Below, piece by piece: positions 13,314 to 26,300 of a stretch of DNA of 64,000 nucleotides. The translations under genes and the position numbers were made by a program. Under the pieces are notes generated by a model. The model worked only from the letters and a program-made list of their open reading frames with translations, had not been told where the DNA came from and did no database searches. This stretch comes from Diphasiastrum complanatum (lineage: Eukaryota > Streptophyta > Lycopodiopsida > Lycopodiales > Lycopodiaceae). The stretch is taken from the NCBI GenBank assembly GCA_029204225.1, contig CM055098.1, forward strand, positions 16,198,859 through 16,262,858. Direction: 5' to 3'. Position 1 is the first letter of the stretch; every line of letters starts with the position of its first letter.

Positions 13314-14326
13314 TCATGACAGTCTGTGTGTATCCATCGAGTTGGCCCACATGGATGTCTCAGAAAAATGTACAGATTCCCGGGAAAGTGTAACTATGCC
13401 TCTTTGGTCCTGGCTGGAAGATGCGAGAGGACAATAGTTTTGTCTCCAATCATTGACATTCAATCTTCTGGCAAAATCTTCAACTTCTCTGATAGAAGCA
13501 ATCACAAAATAAATAAACCGCCTAGCCCACTCCACACAATGTACAGATTGCAGAGCTGAAATAAAATTCAAGGGACGATCAATCTAGCATGATAGTAGCA
13601 TACCTGTCAAGTTTCTCTTTCATAACTGGATCAAGACCATCGTCATCATCCACCTCCTCAGAATGAAACATCGCATCATCAAAGTTGTCACAAGCAGTAG
13701 TTGAATCTCCAGCAGTCGAGCTTAACTCTGGTCGATCCACATTATGTCCTTTATTGTCACCTACCAAAAGTGTAGCATGCTGCAATCAACACAGAAATAC
13801 CTTCTGCTAAGCCAGCAGTTCCTAATATATGGTAATGTGCTAACAGATGTATAAGATAAAGCTTAAACATAACCAGCCATTAACCTTTGTTTCACTGCCA
13901 AGAAACTGCTCTTTGGATTGTTCACGTTTCTTCCTGTTCCGTTTCTTTTTAGACTTCCCATTTTGAGTCACTTTAGCATCTGCATAGAATCACAGTATTC
14001 ATCTCAGATGACAGTAACTGCCTCAGTTCCAAGAATATTTAATGTTGGATACAGCATAAACTCTTCTTCACTTCTCAAATTCATTCAGCACGATCATAGC
14101 AAACTTGAAACAGAGCTAAACAATTATAACAGCAAACCACAAAATCTGTACATTCTGGTAGTAAAATGTACTCATCGATCTACTTTTAAAATATATGCCT
14201 CAGGGTATGACTTGATGATTTCCTTAATTGATTTTAAAACTTGTTCCATAAAGTTTTACGCTCCCTCAGTTAAAATCACGTTTGAGATGTTATTCTAGTC
14301 TTATCTATATTTTGGTACGTCGAAGA

Positions 14327-14377
<51 letters not shown>

Positions 14378-17300
14378 GCAATGGCCCTCTAGGCTCCGCC
14401 TACAGCAATGGCGCCCTACAGTTCTGAGCAACGATGCTTCCTTGTTGCAACCAGTGCCTCCAACTGCCTCCATCGCTGAGATATCCATAACGACCAGATT
14501 CACACCTGATTTAGTCAAGAATCATGGCTAAAAGTAAGAAGGGTGGTGTAGCTCCCCAACCAGTCTCTTCATCTTCCATTGATTCAACCTTGACATCTCC
14601 TACATCTCCAGCTATTTCCAACATTGCTTCATCTTCCTCACAGCCTCCTCCTTCTCCTTCTCCTTCACTCTCTATATCTATTTGTGAAATTAGAATATAT
14701 CCAATTTCACAAATTTATATAGAGAAGTCAGTGATGTCATAAGGTAAACCTTAGAAACAATATACGAGCAATTCAAAAAGTCAAAGGATCTAAGTCAAAA
14801 CAACAATAAAAAATTCAATAAACAGAAAATCTTAGCCAAATAGCATTGCTTATGTCTCATCCTTCATCACTCTCTATGCCTATGGCAGTTCCTATCTCCC
14901 CATCAAACCCCATTTTGGGTGAACATACTATAGCTCTTCCTTTGCCCCAGCTTAATCCAAAAGTATCTCTGCCTCCAGTCTTTTACGATCCATGCTATTC
15001 AATCACACTTTCAAAAGCTGGATATGTCTATTGATGATCTCAGAAAATAAGTTGCCATTACCAAATGCGAATCTTCTTCGACTATCTAAGATCCAACAAA
15101 TTGAAATCAAGTTGAGCAACATCATACTGCTGTCCAAACTTGGGCAGCGAGAACAGAAAGCTCTTAATGTTCAGGTTAGAGGTATTACAAATTCTCAGGA
15201 TGTTGGCAAAGCTAAGAAGTTTTTGGAAGACTCTTCAGCACCACAACAAAGGTATGGAATCTGCTTGGCGGCCTAAGAAGGATCAAGATACTCTTGTTAT
15301 AGGCTTCACCTCAGTGTCGCATCATCATGAAGTGTTGGGATAGAGTTCTAAGATACTAAAATTTACTTGGATGAAGACCTTACTTTCATCCAAGCGTGAT
15401 CCGTCTGAGCTCCTCTTTTGATGTATTGTTTGGTCTTATATGCCTTAGGGCATAGAAAAGACATTTATAACTACGATATTAATAGTTACATTCTTGTATG
15501 GTAGAAAGCCACTTTGATTTGCTACAGATCAACGTTAACCTCAAAGACGTTCTTTGGAGTGGTATGGTACAATGATCTCCACAATCATTAGAAGCTCTAA
15601 CAGATTCTCATGATTACATTCACCCTTCAAAAGGATTCTCATGATTTGCCCCTAAAGGAAATTTGCATTGTTTTAATTTAACGTCAAAATTTTCAACTGA
15701 ATGTTTGTGAAGGTTGATTTTGATTTCAACTTTTCAAAAGTAAAAAGCATATGAGAACAAAAAACCTAATTTGAAAGAAAAAAGGCTACACTCCTTGAAG
15801 ATATTCCACCTAAAGAAACCATAGAATGTTACAAGCTATCAAAATCTTGGAGTTGAAGGGAAAAATGAATGCTTTAAGGTATAGTGAGACATGATCCTAA
15901 ATGGAACCTTCTTGTTGAAAGTAGAGTCAACCTTTCACCTCAAAGCTTGCATGTTGCCATTCAAAACAGAAACTCAACATCAAGTTAGAAACTACAACTA
16001 CCGATAAGGAAAGTATCTTAACACTTGAAAGAGAGTCAACTTATTAGTCAAAGCTTGGACGTAGCCATGTCACCAAATTACAGATATATAATTAGGCCTA
16101 GTACAGAAAATACTAGGGACTTTCATACATTTGACCCCTCATTCATTATTATTGACTAAGTTGAAACTTGAAGTGACGGGTGCTTTTTCTATTTATTTTA
16201 GAGGATAAGCTATAGGGCGAGTGGTAGGGCATACACCTTCTTGGGACCCATGCCATGCTAATGTACACCCCAATTTCGGAGCTTTGGGGACGGCTCCCTT
16301 TTAAAAATTCCACAACACTAATTGGGATGACTTGCAAACATTCTACATGCTTACTACTGTTGATTACTTTGATGTCCTTGAGTTCTTTATAGAAGTTGTT
16401 TCTACACATATGTATACTTAGAGTCCATACAGTCAAATTCCTCTCTATGGGTATTTGCAAAGGCAAATCCTATTGATGTGGCTTGGGAAAAATGTCCCCT
16501 TATAGATAGCTTGGGACCTCTTTGTCCCTCCAAATATGACTAGCTTGCGATGCAATTCCATATGTTCAACTCTGTTGCTAGAATCTACACTTTCCTATGA
16601 CACTCATGATCTATCACGTCGGACTAGTGTATACGTGGCAGCCTTGTAACATCTTTGACTATGTCAACATGGCACTCTAGGTCCATTTGACCGTTCCTTT
16701 ATATGCAAAATGTTTTCCAAGAACTTTTTATCTAGGAAAATCCTTTTCTTCGGATGTGGATGGCATACATTGGAAAAGTTGTATTGTTGGTAGTTCAGCA
16801 ACAATCTTATTTCATGCTTTAGGCATCATGTACATGTTGATGCTTTTCTTTGGTATTCTTGATCCATTGGTATAGATGGATGGCCCACAAGCAATAATAG
16901 TACATTCATTCATGCACACTAGCACTTTTTTTCTAATGTTGATCACTCCTTCCTTTGGGATTTGCGATTCAGCCATAGTTGCTAACAAACATTTGCAATA
17001 TGCAAACCTTGAAGTTTGAAAACACATTTCGGGGCTTGTTCACAAGTCACATAGCAAAAACCCTGATAACCCACATTAACATGGGAACCTTTAGGTTGTC
17101 TTAGAACAAAATAGGTTCAAAATATCCCTTACTTCAATGTTTGAAATGGAACATTGCAAAAGCATTTGGATTACCATAAATACTATGATTCTAAACAATA
17201 ATTCAATACACTTCCTATTATTAAAAAGTCAAAATGTTTGCAAACATTTTGATGGGAAAAACTCCAACTTTATCCCACATTAAGATGGAAATTCTTAGGG

Positions 17301-20300
17301 TGGCTTTAAGAAAAATAGCTTCTGACTGGCCCAAAAAACCAGCGATTTGCTGGTTTTCTAGCAAAACGTTGTTTTTTTAAATACATGCAATATGGGTATC
17401 AATAGGCCAGTACTTTCGGGTCCAATTCCAGGCAGTTAGGTGAGATGCTATTCGTGAGGAATCTTCGCAGCTACATTTAAGGTGTTCATCAATACTGCAA
17501 GTTTTGCTCGATATTCTCGAAACATTTCTCGACTCAGACTGTCATAAGAAAAATTTCCAATCCAAAAAAATTTCCAGAAATTTAAAAAAAAAAAAAAATT
17601 GGCGATTCGCTGCAACTATGATAACTATATATCATGTTTGCAAGTTCCGTTCCGAAATGTTCTGGAACTCGATCTGAGAAATCCCATCAGAGTTTCCCAT
17701 AAGAACAGCATTTTGTGCATTTTATTTTATCTCTAAGCACGCTATAAATTTTTTCAGTGGTTCTAAAAAAAAAGGGGCATGTGCTATTTTTAGCATGCTT
17801 TTTTTTTCGACACCTTCAAGGGAATGTTACAGTTTAAATTTGAAATAGACTATGCATAAACAAAATTTAGAGCACAATATTCTGATATTTAGTAGTCTGC
17901 GCTTCTTCCTTTGAAGTCTGAGCACAAGCTCCAAAAGGTGAAGGTTCTTCAGAATATTACCAAGTTTAAAGACATTGGACGCCCTGGCTATCTGCCCCGA
18001 GTGACTACTCATTCGTAGGTGATACTTCAAAGAAAGAAATGTATCTATATAAGTTTTAAAAAAAATTGCAAACACAATTAAAAACTTATATATATACTCC
18101 AATATTATATAGACACTTGTATATGGGTTTTTTTTTTTAATTTTTTTATAAAAAAGTACCGTGGCACGGCACGTGTGCCGTACCGTGCAGTCCCACGTCA
18201 AGAACCATGGTTCCAGAAAACTTTTTTTCTTAACTAAAAATGAAAAATAAACAGCTAAATACTAAATTTTTAACACTCTAAAAAATTTGCCAATGCTAAA
18301 AACTAAATAAAACATTTATTTAAAAGCAAAAAACATAACAATAAAAATAGGCATATTCCAGAAAGCCCTAATCAAGTTTCCCGAAACATGTTCCAGAACG
18401 TATTATGTAATTATGATGCAAACACACATTGTCTCACACACACACACATCTTTTCTACAATTGCCAGCATCAAGAGGAAATGCTTTTGTCAATAAGCCAT
18501 AGCAGCATACTATGGTGAGTTGATTGACACCGAGTTATGCATATATGACTAGGGACCAGTATAGGGCTTTCATTCATATTTCATTTTACCACTCACGTCA
18601 TATATATTCACATGGTCATTCATTGAGCCCAGGTAGCTAAATAGTTGAGGTTGACTAGGCTAGGGGCCAAGTGGTAGGGCAGTGAGCACAAATTGTCTTG
18701 GGCATTGCACGTGCCCTAATTAGGTAGCTTCATAGAAGGTTCACTATAAGGGCCTCAACAATAAAAGTAGTTAAGCTTTATTTGCAAGACTCGTACAACA
18801 CTTCCTTTGTAAAAGGGTCTACAATTTATTTCATGCTCAGATCATTTTCTTTCTTGTATGATGATCTCAGTTGGACATTGTTACATGATCATCAACTTGT
18901 TCACAGCTCAACATTGTTGATGAGATGTTATATGTGAAATTATGTACAAATCCCCACCATAGATTAAGATCAAAACATTACATAAAGATAGAAACTAAAA
19001 CTTGATGGAAACCACCTATGCAAGATGCATTACCAAAAAAAGGATAATTTGGAACAAACATGCACACACTCTCAACAATATAACATGCAATGTCGCAACA
19101 CATCATGAGTTCATTTAACAAAAGCTCTTCAAGGAGCAAAACAAATACGTGTTCAAAGGAACAAAAAAGAAATACAAGCTTAGCAGAGTAACCACATTAG
19201 AGAATTGCTAGTGTGTACCAAGCACATTGTGTTCTTTAGTGTACAAAAACCCATACATTGGCACATTGAACTTTAGTTCTTGTAGAAACAGAGACAAGTT
19301 TGAGATAGAAAGTAATAGAGGACCTTTTCTACACAAAAGATTATTTTGCTTCTTTGTTCAATTGGAAATGTTCCATCGTATATTTCCAATGTCATTGTCG
19401 TTCATAAGGATAAGACCAATCCCCAAATGAACAACAATGAATTCATCGTGACTATTCTCCCTTCTTCAATTTCACCCATGGTATAAAGATTTTTTCTTAA
19501 TGGCACAAATAGATACTTTATAGCAAATAACAATAGGGGATGCAAGTACAATACCCTATTTCATCTAATGGACTAATGGTCCATTCAAATAGTCATTAGC
19601 ACCCATAATGATGTAAATAATGGGCAAATTTGAAAATTCATTTCACTTCTTTATGTACAAGACATGCTTGTACAAAAAGTACAATATTGAAAGTTGTTGC
19701 GAAACAACTTAAATAGCATACGATAATCAATCTACGTACACCTTTGTGACAATGAGTGTACTTTACAATACAACTTTCATAATCTCAAGAAGGAATAAAC
19801 ATTAATGATCGAGACAAAAAGCTAAGAATAATCTCCATACTTCTAAATTAATTTTGCTTATTGGTTCTTATAACTTTTTTCTAGAATCAAAGAAGAATAG
19901 AGGACTAAAAGGATGGCAAGGAAAGGGAAAAAAACAAAAATGGGAAGAGGGAGAGGAGAAAAAGCACCAAAGAGGGAGTAAAGTAGGAGCAAAGATAGAG
20001 CAAGAGACAATATTGACAAGTGGAAGAGAACCTACTGCAGAGCTGGAATACATGTAGTATGGAGCATGCAAGGAGGACAAATTACAAGGACAAACCAATT
20101 TACAATTGAGAGGCAACCTAGGAGGGACAACCAACACAACCCAAGCGCATGGTGAAATTAAGGAAACAGGGTTTAGAGTGTATCTCGGGAAGTAGAAGTA
20201 CAAGGCACCCTCTAAGAGTCCAAAAAAGTGCTAGGAGTCTGGCTACGAAATGTTCAGAACATATAAAGAGAAAGTATGACAATTGCAAGGACATGTATAA

Positions 20301-23300
20301 TTTTTGTTGCAAGTTGTTCAAAAGCGATTTTAAAAACTTTTCTGGCATTAAAATTAGAAAACTTAAACTTAGAATCATGTTCTTTGCGGAGCCTTTTTTT
20401 CTTTTTAAGGACCCACATACCAAAATCGAAAACTTTATGAGTTTCACAGCATCTTTAAACACATGCTCAAAGAAGAAATCTATCAACAAACAAATAGGAA
20501 CCTACAATTTGATGTTCTTGATTAGATTAACAAGTGAAAGTTCAAGATAATCTAGATCGACTAGTCAATTGAAATGCAATTTGAAGTCCAAAATTTGCGT
20601 ATTTGAGGAGACATTTTACCTCCATCAATGTAGGACAGCAAATCATCGACCGAACGTTCATCTCTCTGACCTTCAATCAATGTTGTACTCTACAATCAAC
20701 CAGCATGGAAACAAAAGTTGATCCTTGTACGTATGAAATAGAAAAATGCATACAAAACAAAATTGAACTTGTTCACATATTCATTACACGATATATTGAA
20801 TCCAAAAACAATGGTCATTGGAAAGATTCCGACTAATATTAAACAACGGAAAATTGTGCATTTTACTCCACACAAAAGAGAGCCATCTCCTTTCATGCAA
20901 CGCAAAATATCTTAAAAAATAAGATATTTCCAAAAGTAGGTTGCATTGCTTTTTGATTAACAACGGCACAACTAAAGTTCAGAAAAGTAGAGATGCAACA
21001 TTGGGCTAAAGTCACCAAGACGACAATACATTCAGAAAGAGAATGAAAACATACGTGATAGAATACGTGAAAAAGCATAATCCATAAACTCCTCAACTTC
21101 AAATGATTTAAGTTCTTTTTTGCATAGCCAACTCGAAATAGCTTTAACTTCTTGACACAATGTCTAATTAACATTGTTGCAAACCCACGTTGACCCTAAT
21201 CGTGGGTTTTTAGTTACATAGCCATACATTTAAAGTCATGTAAAAAATCAACATAATCTCAATTGACTTTTCCTCTCATGATGGACTTGTTGGACATATG
21301 ATCTTCACATCCAGTACAAACAACATCAGATCATTTCACAAGTAATCGACAACAAGCCACATCAGCAATTACTAAGGCTATTATACTGCACTAATTAGGC
21401 ATGCTCATAACTAGATGCATTCAATAATTATGTTAGTCATTTACTGCGCTTCTTGCATAGCCATATAATGTAATCAAATGTTGTCCGGTCCTCATAAGTA
21501 TGAGAGGAGTCAAAAACAAAGGACCATATGTGTGGAGAGACTAATAGTTACTTCATCTCTATCATCGTATCATTGTTGCCCTTATCTTCCACGTGGTATG
21601 AAAGTTGGTGATGGTTAACACCACTACAATTTGGCATGCAATAGGTTTTGTCTTGAAGAGCTAAAGATAAATAACAAGAGAAACTCTTGCTTGCTAAATT
21701 TTTTGTGATAATGCACGTGTGAAAGCACTCTCCTCTTTCTAGTGTGAAGCCATGGTGGCTATGTGTAGCAGCATGGATGAAGCCCTATGCATGAGGAATG
21801 AAGCACAATAATGGAAAGCCTTGCAAAAAGGCAGCTCGTTGACGGCCTGTATATATCACTGAAGTGTTACCTTCTAAAGGGTTAAGGAGATCGTTGGAAG
21901 ATTCTCATTCTCAATATCGACCTAGAAGTTGAACTCCATGGATACAAAAAAGTTCTATTTCATCCTATTGCAAACTTTGTGGACCCAAATGCAAATGCTA
22001 AAGAATAGATTGCCCTTTGCCTATATAGACCTTGAATGTCTTGTTGGCTGAGTACTTTTTGTTTGTCATGGATGTTCATCAAGGGGGAACATCGGAGATA
22101 TGACCTTCACATCTAATATCAACAACATCAGGACCATGCACAAGTAGTCGACAAAGTGCCACATTAGTAATTACCAAGGATATTAAAGTGGAATAATTAG
22201 CCATGCTTGTGATTGTTTGCATTATATTTATAACATTAGTCATTTATTGTATTTGTCATATAGTAAACATACAATGTGATTGATTGTAATGAATGTTGCA
22301 TGCTCCAATATTTTTGTAATGTCCCAGTGTTGTCCATACTTGATGTGACAGTCACAATATGAAGATGCTCTTCACGCTCCTCAACGGTCCGACTATAAAT
22401 CAATATGTCGTCCAAATACACCACCGAAAACTTTCCTAGACATGGACGAAGAGTATCATTCATCATCTGCTGGAAAGTGGCAGGTGCATTTGTGAGTCCA
22501 AAAGTCACATTAAAAAACTCATAATGACCGTATCTAGTTCAAAAACCAGTCTTACAAATATCCTCATTCCTAATCCTTATCTAATGGTATCTTGATTTAA
22601 GGTCAATCTTGGAAAAATACTTAGCTCCATTCAGACGATCCATTAGATCATCCATCCTAGGTAAGGGATATCTATTCTTGATGATTAACTTATTTAAATT
22701 TTAAAATCGCCACACAAATGTGTGCCTCCATCAAAAGGATTGGTGCTCCGCAAGGGGACTTACTAGGCCGAATGTGGCCCATCCTAAGAAGTTCCTGTAA
22801 CTGCTTAAAAATTTCATCCTCTTCCTTAGCGCTAAACTTGTATGGAAAACGGGATATAAGCTCACTATTGGGAAGTAACTCTATTTGATGGTCAACACTC
22901 CTTTGTGGAGGTAGGCCATCAAGTACTTTTGCAAGAAAAACATCGCTAAATTCTGCCTAAATTTGTTAGATACCCTACCTTCAAGTGAATTAACACCTAA
23001 GGGGTTACTTATAGGCAAATTCACAAGCATTACCAACACATCAATATTTAGACTTTGTATAACATGATCATCAACGTAGATTTCATCTTATAGAAAACAA
23101 AGATAAACTTTATACTCAAAGTCTTTCAAACATTTAACAACTTCTAAAGCTAATACAACAGGATGAGAAGGCATATCCACATTGCCTTTAAGTTCAACAA
23201 ATGAGCCATTATGCAAAAAGGTTACAGTATGAGTTACATAGTCCTTTTTTAAGGACTCATTTTTGGAGTAAAACCACTCCTTCCCTAAAATTATCTCTAT

Positions 23301-26300
23301 GCTATCTAAATTCATAATATGAAAATCCAGCGGTTCAACATAATCTTGAATCTTGAGCGGCAACTGACGAACAAGCTGGTTCCAAACTTGCCGATCTTCC
23401 AAACTTGAGCGGCAACTAACGAACAAGCTGTTTCCAAACTCTCTACTTACTGCAAACCTCCAGGTGATAGTTAACCACAAGAGACCAAACGATTCACGTT
23501 CCACCCCGCCGTAGGACCTAATCCGGGTCCACCCTTCCTGCCCTGGCCTGTGACCGTATCAAGCGGGATCCGACCTCCATCCTAGACAGTGTCCCATACC
23601 ACTGCCTAGGCTCTCAGCCATCTCTTGCCTCAAGCTAGCATACATCCTGGCCGTGCACACACTCTCCATCCACCTCCTCCTAGGTAGATAGAATGGATGG
23701 CAAATGAGTCCTCCTCCCCTTGTATACCTCCAAGGAGAGAGACTCCGAGCCATGTGCACACCTCGATCATGACACGTGGCAACCATGCAGGTTCACGAGT
23801 CACCGGTCAAGTCTACAAGCCCAGTCATCGTCCAGTCTCAAGTTTAGGGTTGGGACCCAGACATTCCCTCTTCCTTGAAAAATTCCTTATCTAAAGAAGA
23901 AAATCAGGAAACCTCAGTTTAAGGTCATGTTCCTTTTCCCATGTATCATCATCCTCAGAACTTTCTTTCCAACGAACCAAGTACTCAGTTACCTGCCGGT
24001 TTCTGAGCCCACGTTGACGTACATCAACAATGGCCTGTGGTTCCATAGGTACAAAGGATGTTAGGTCCTCAAGCTGAACTAGATCCTCCTGAAGTATCAA
24101 GTCATCCTTTCTACCAAGTCGTTCCTTTAAAACGACTAATGTGAAAAACTGGATGAACCTTAACACCTTGAGGCAGCTCCAGCTGATAGGCATTCCGATG
24201 GAGTTTCTTTACTATACGGAATGGCCTTGCATAGCAAGGTGATAACTTAGGACATTTTCCAGTCTTTAATACCTTAGAGTCTTTTGGGATTCTAAGATAT
24301 ACCCAAGCCCCCTCCTCATAGACCCTAGGTTGTCGCTTTTGATTACCGTACAACTGGGCTATATCCTGAGCCGTTTTTACATTCTCGCGAGCAACAAGCA
24401 ACATTTCTTGCATATCATGAGGGAAATCTACTGCTGCTTTAAGCTTGAGGCCTTTGAGGCCCACTGAAATGGGAGCCCTAGGCTGGAAACCATACATCAG
24501 AGAAAATGGACTAAAACCCGTCGCTGAGTGCTTTACGTTGTTATACGCAAACTCAATCATTGGAAGGTACCTTTCCCAATCCGTGGCTGTCTTTTGGAAA
24601 CATATGCCCGAAGCATATCTTCCATAGACTGGTTCGTCCTCTCTGGTTGACCATCCGATTCAGGATGATCTGATGACCCCATACTTAGAGTGGTCTCTAA
24701 TTTCTCAAAGACCGCTTGCTAGAATTTGCTAGTGAACTTTGAATCTCGATCACTAACAATGTCATTCGGCAAACCAAACAACCTGAACAACTTTTCAACA
24801 AAAAGCTAAGCAAGTTCAGAAGCTTTGACAATTTGCTTGGTTGGTATGAATTGCGCCATTTTAGTTAACCTGTCAACTATTACCCAAATGGCATCATTTT
24901 GCTTCCCCGTCCGAGGTAGCCCAACCACAAAGTCCATGGAAATACTTTCCCACTTTCTTTCGGGAAATTTCAAGGGCATTAGTAAACCAGTTGCCTTAAG
25001 TCTTTAGACTTTGTTAACCTAGCATTGTCCACACTTGCGAACATATGCCTCCACTTGACTTTTTAAGTTTGGCCAGTAAAAGTTCCTTTTTACTAAGTCA
25101 AGCGTCCTTTGTGAGCCAGGGTGTTCTGCACACGAGCTGTCATGACATTCATGCAGGATTTGGGCCCTACTGTCATCATTTTCTAGCACACAAACCTTTC
25201 CATTCCGGAAAAGTAACCCATTCCTTATGGAATAGTCTCGTTGTATCTTGCCCTGAGGAGAAATCTTGGAATCCTGCATTCCAAGCTCATCACTAGATCT
25301 AGAAGAACCTGCCAGGACGTCTAGCCAAATATGACCGAAGTACCTATCGGTCTTACACAAATCTCTTAAAGACAGATACAACTCAGATTGGATCTCAGAA
25401 AAGCTTAACTGATTAACTTCTCCAATCTGGCTTAAGGCATCCGCGACACTATTAGAAGTACCTTTCCGGCACTCAATTTCATAATGAAATTCTTGGAGCA
25501 TCTCTGACCATCTAGCCTTACGACCCCTAAGGTCGACCGCATTGTTAATATACTTTAACGCTTGATGGTCAGTAACTATGGTAAACTGGGAGCCATTCAA
25601 ATAATGTCTCCAAACTTTCAGGGCATGAATCATAGCAAAAAGCTCCTTGTCATAGGTGGAATACCGCCTTTGAACAGGATCTAACTTTTTGCTTTCGAAA
25701 GCAACCAGCCTACCATCCTGATATAGGACTGCACCTATAGCATAGTCACTGGCATCCGTTTCAAGCACATACAACTTGTTAGGATCCACTATGTGTAAAA
25801 TAGGTGCTGTAGTCACACAGTATTTAAGGTTCTCAAAACTTTGATTCAACTCTTCAGTCCAAGTAACCGGAGGACTGAACTTACTGTGCCGGCTAACTCT
25901 TTTAGCCCCTCTGCAGATATTCGTCAAGGCCAATGCAATTAATGCATAGTTCAAGATAAATCTATGAAAAAACCCCGTAAAGCCCAAAAAGGACTTAACC
26001 TCACGAATGGTTTTAGGGATAGGCCATTCACGTACTTTTAATCGTTAACTTATTCAACTTTTTAAAGTCCACACATAGACGAGTACCTCCATCTTTTTTA
26101 TCAACAAGGAGCACAGGTGCCCCCCAAGGAGATTTACTAGGCCTTACATGGCCCATCTTAAGGTAATTTTGCAGTTGCCTATAAACCTCATCCTCTTCAG
26201 TAGTACTTATCCTATATGGATACCATGATATAGGAGAACTACCAAGAATCAGTTCAATACCACGGTCAACACCCCTAGAGGGTGGAAGACCCTCAGGAAG

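Larger units (their letters stand above)
13980..20619 (-). other. Intron 4 of the SKP1-like gene (6.6 kb)
   Basis: Donor at exon 4 (GATGGAG|GTAAAA) and acceptor at exon 5 (TATGCAG|ATGCTAAAG). Contents: a (CT)n tract, a decayed Ser/Pro-rich ORF region (14524-15345), a hairpin insertion, a SINE-like pair (16200 and 18655), an M2 element (17335-17622) and GTTCCG motifs near 17648 and 18385. From 18760 to 20619 I see only AT-rich sequence with no recognisable gene. Confidence 0.85.

Noticed and set aside
18140-18185. ggcacggcac/gtgccgtaccgtgc palindrome as a regulatory site or tRNA-like fold
   Set aside because: Short imperfect hairpin inside an intron with no further support.
20118-20550. Overlapping 123- and 133-residue frames in intron 4
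   Set aside because: Antisense pair without domains, adjacent to the real exon 4; no splice phase fits the host protein.
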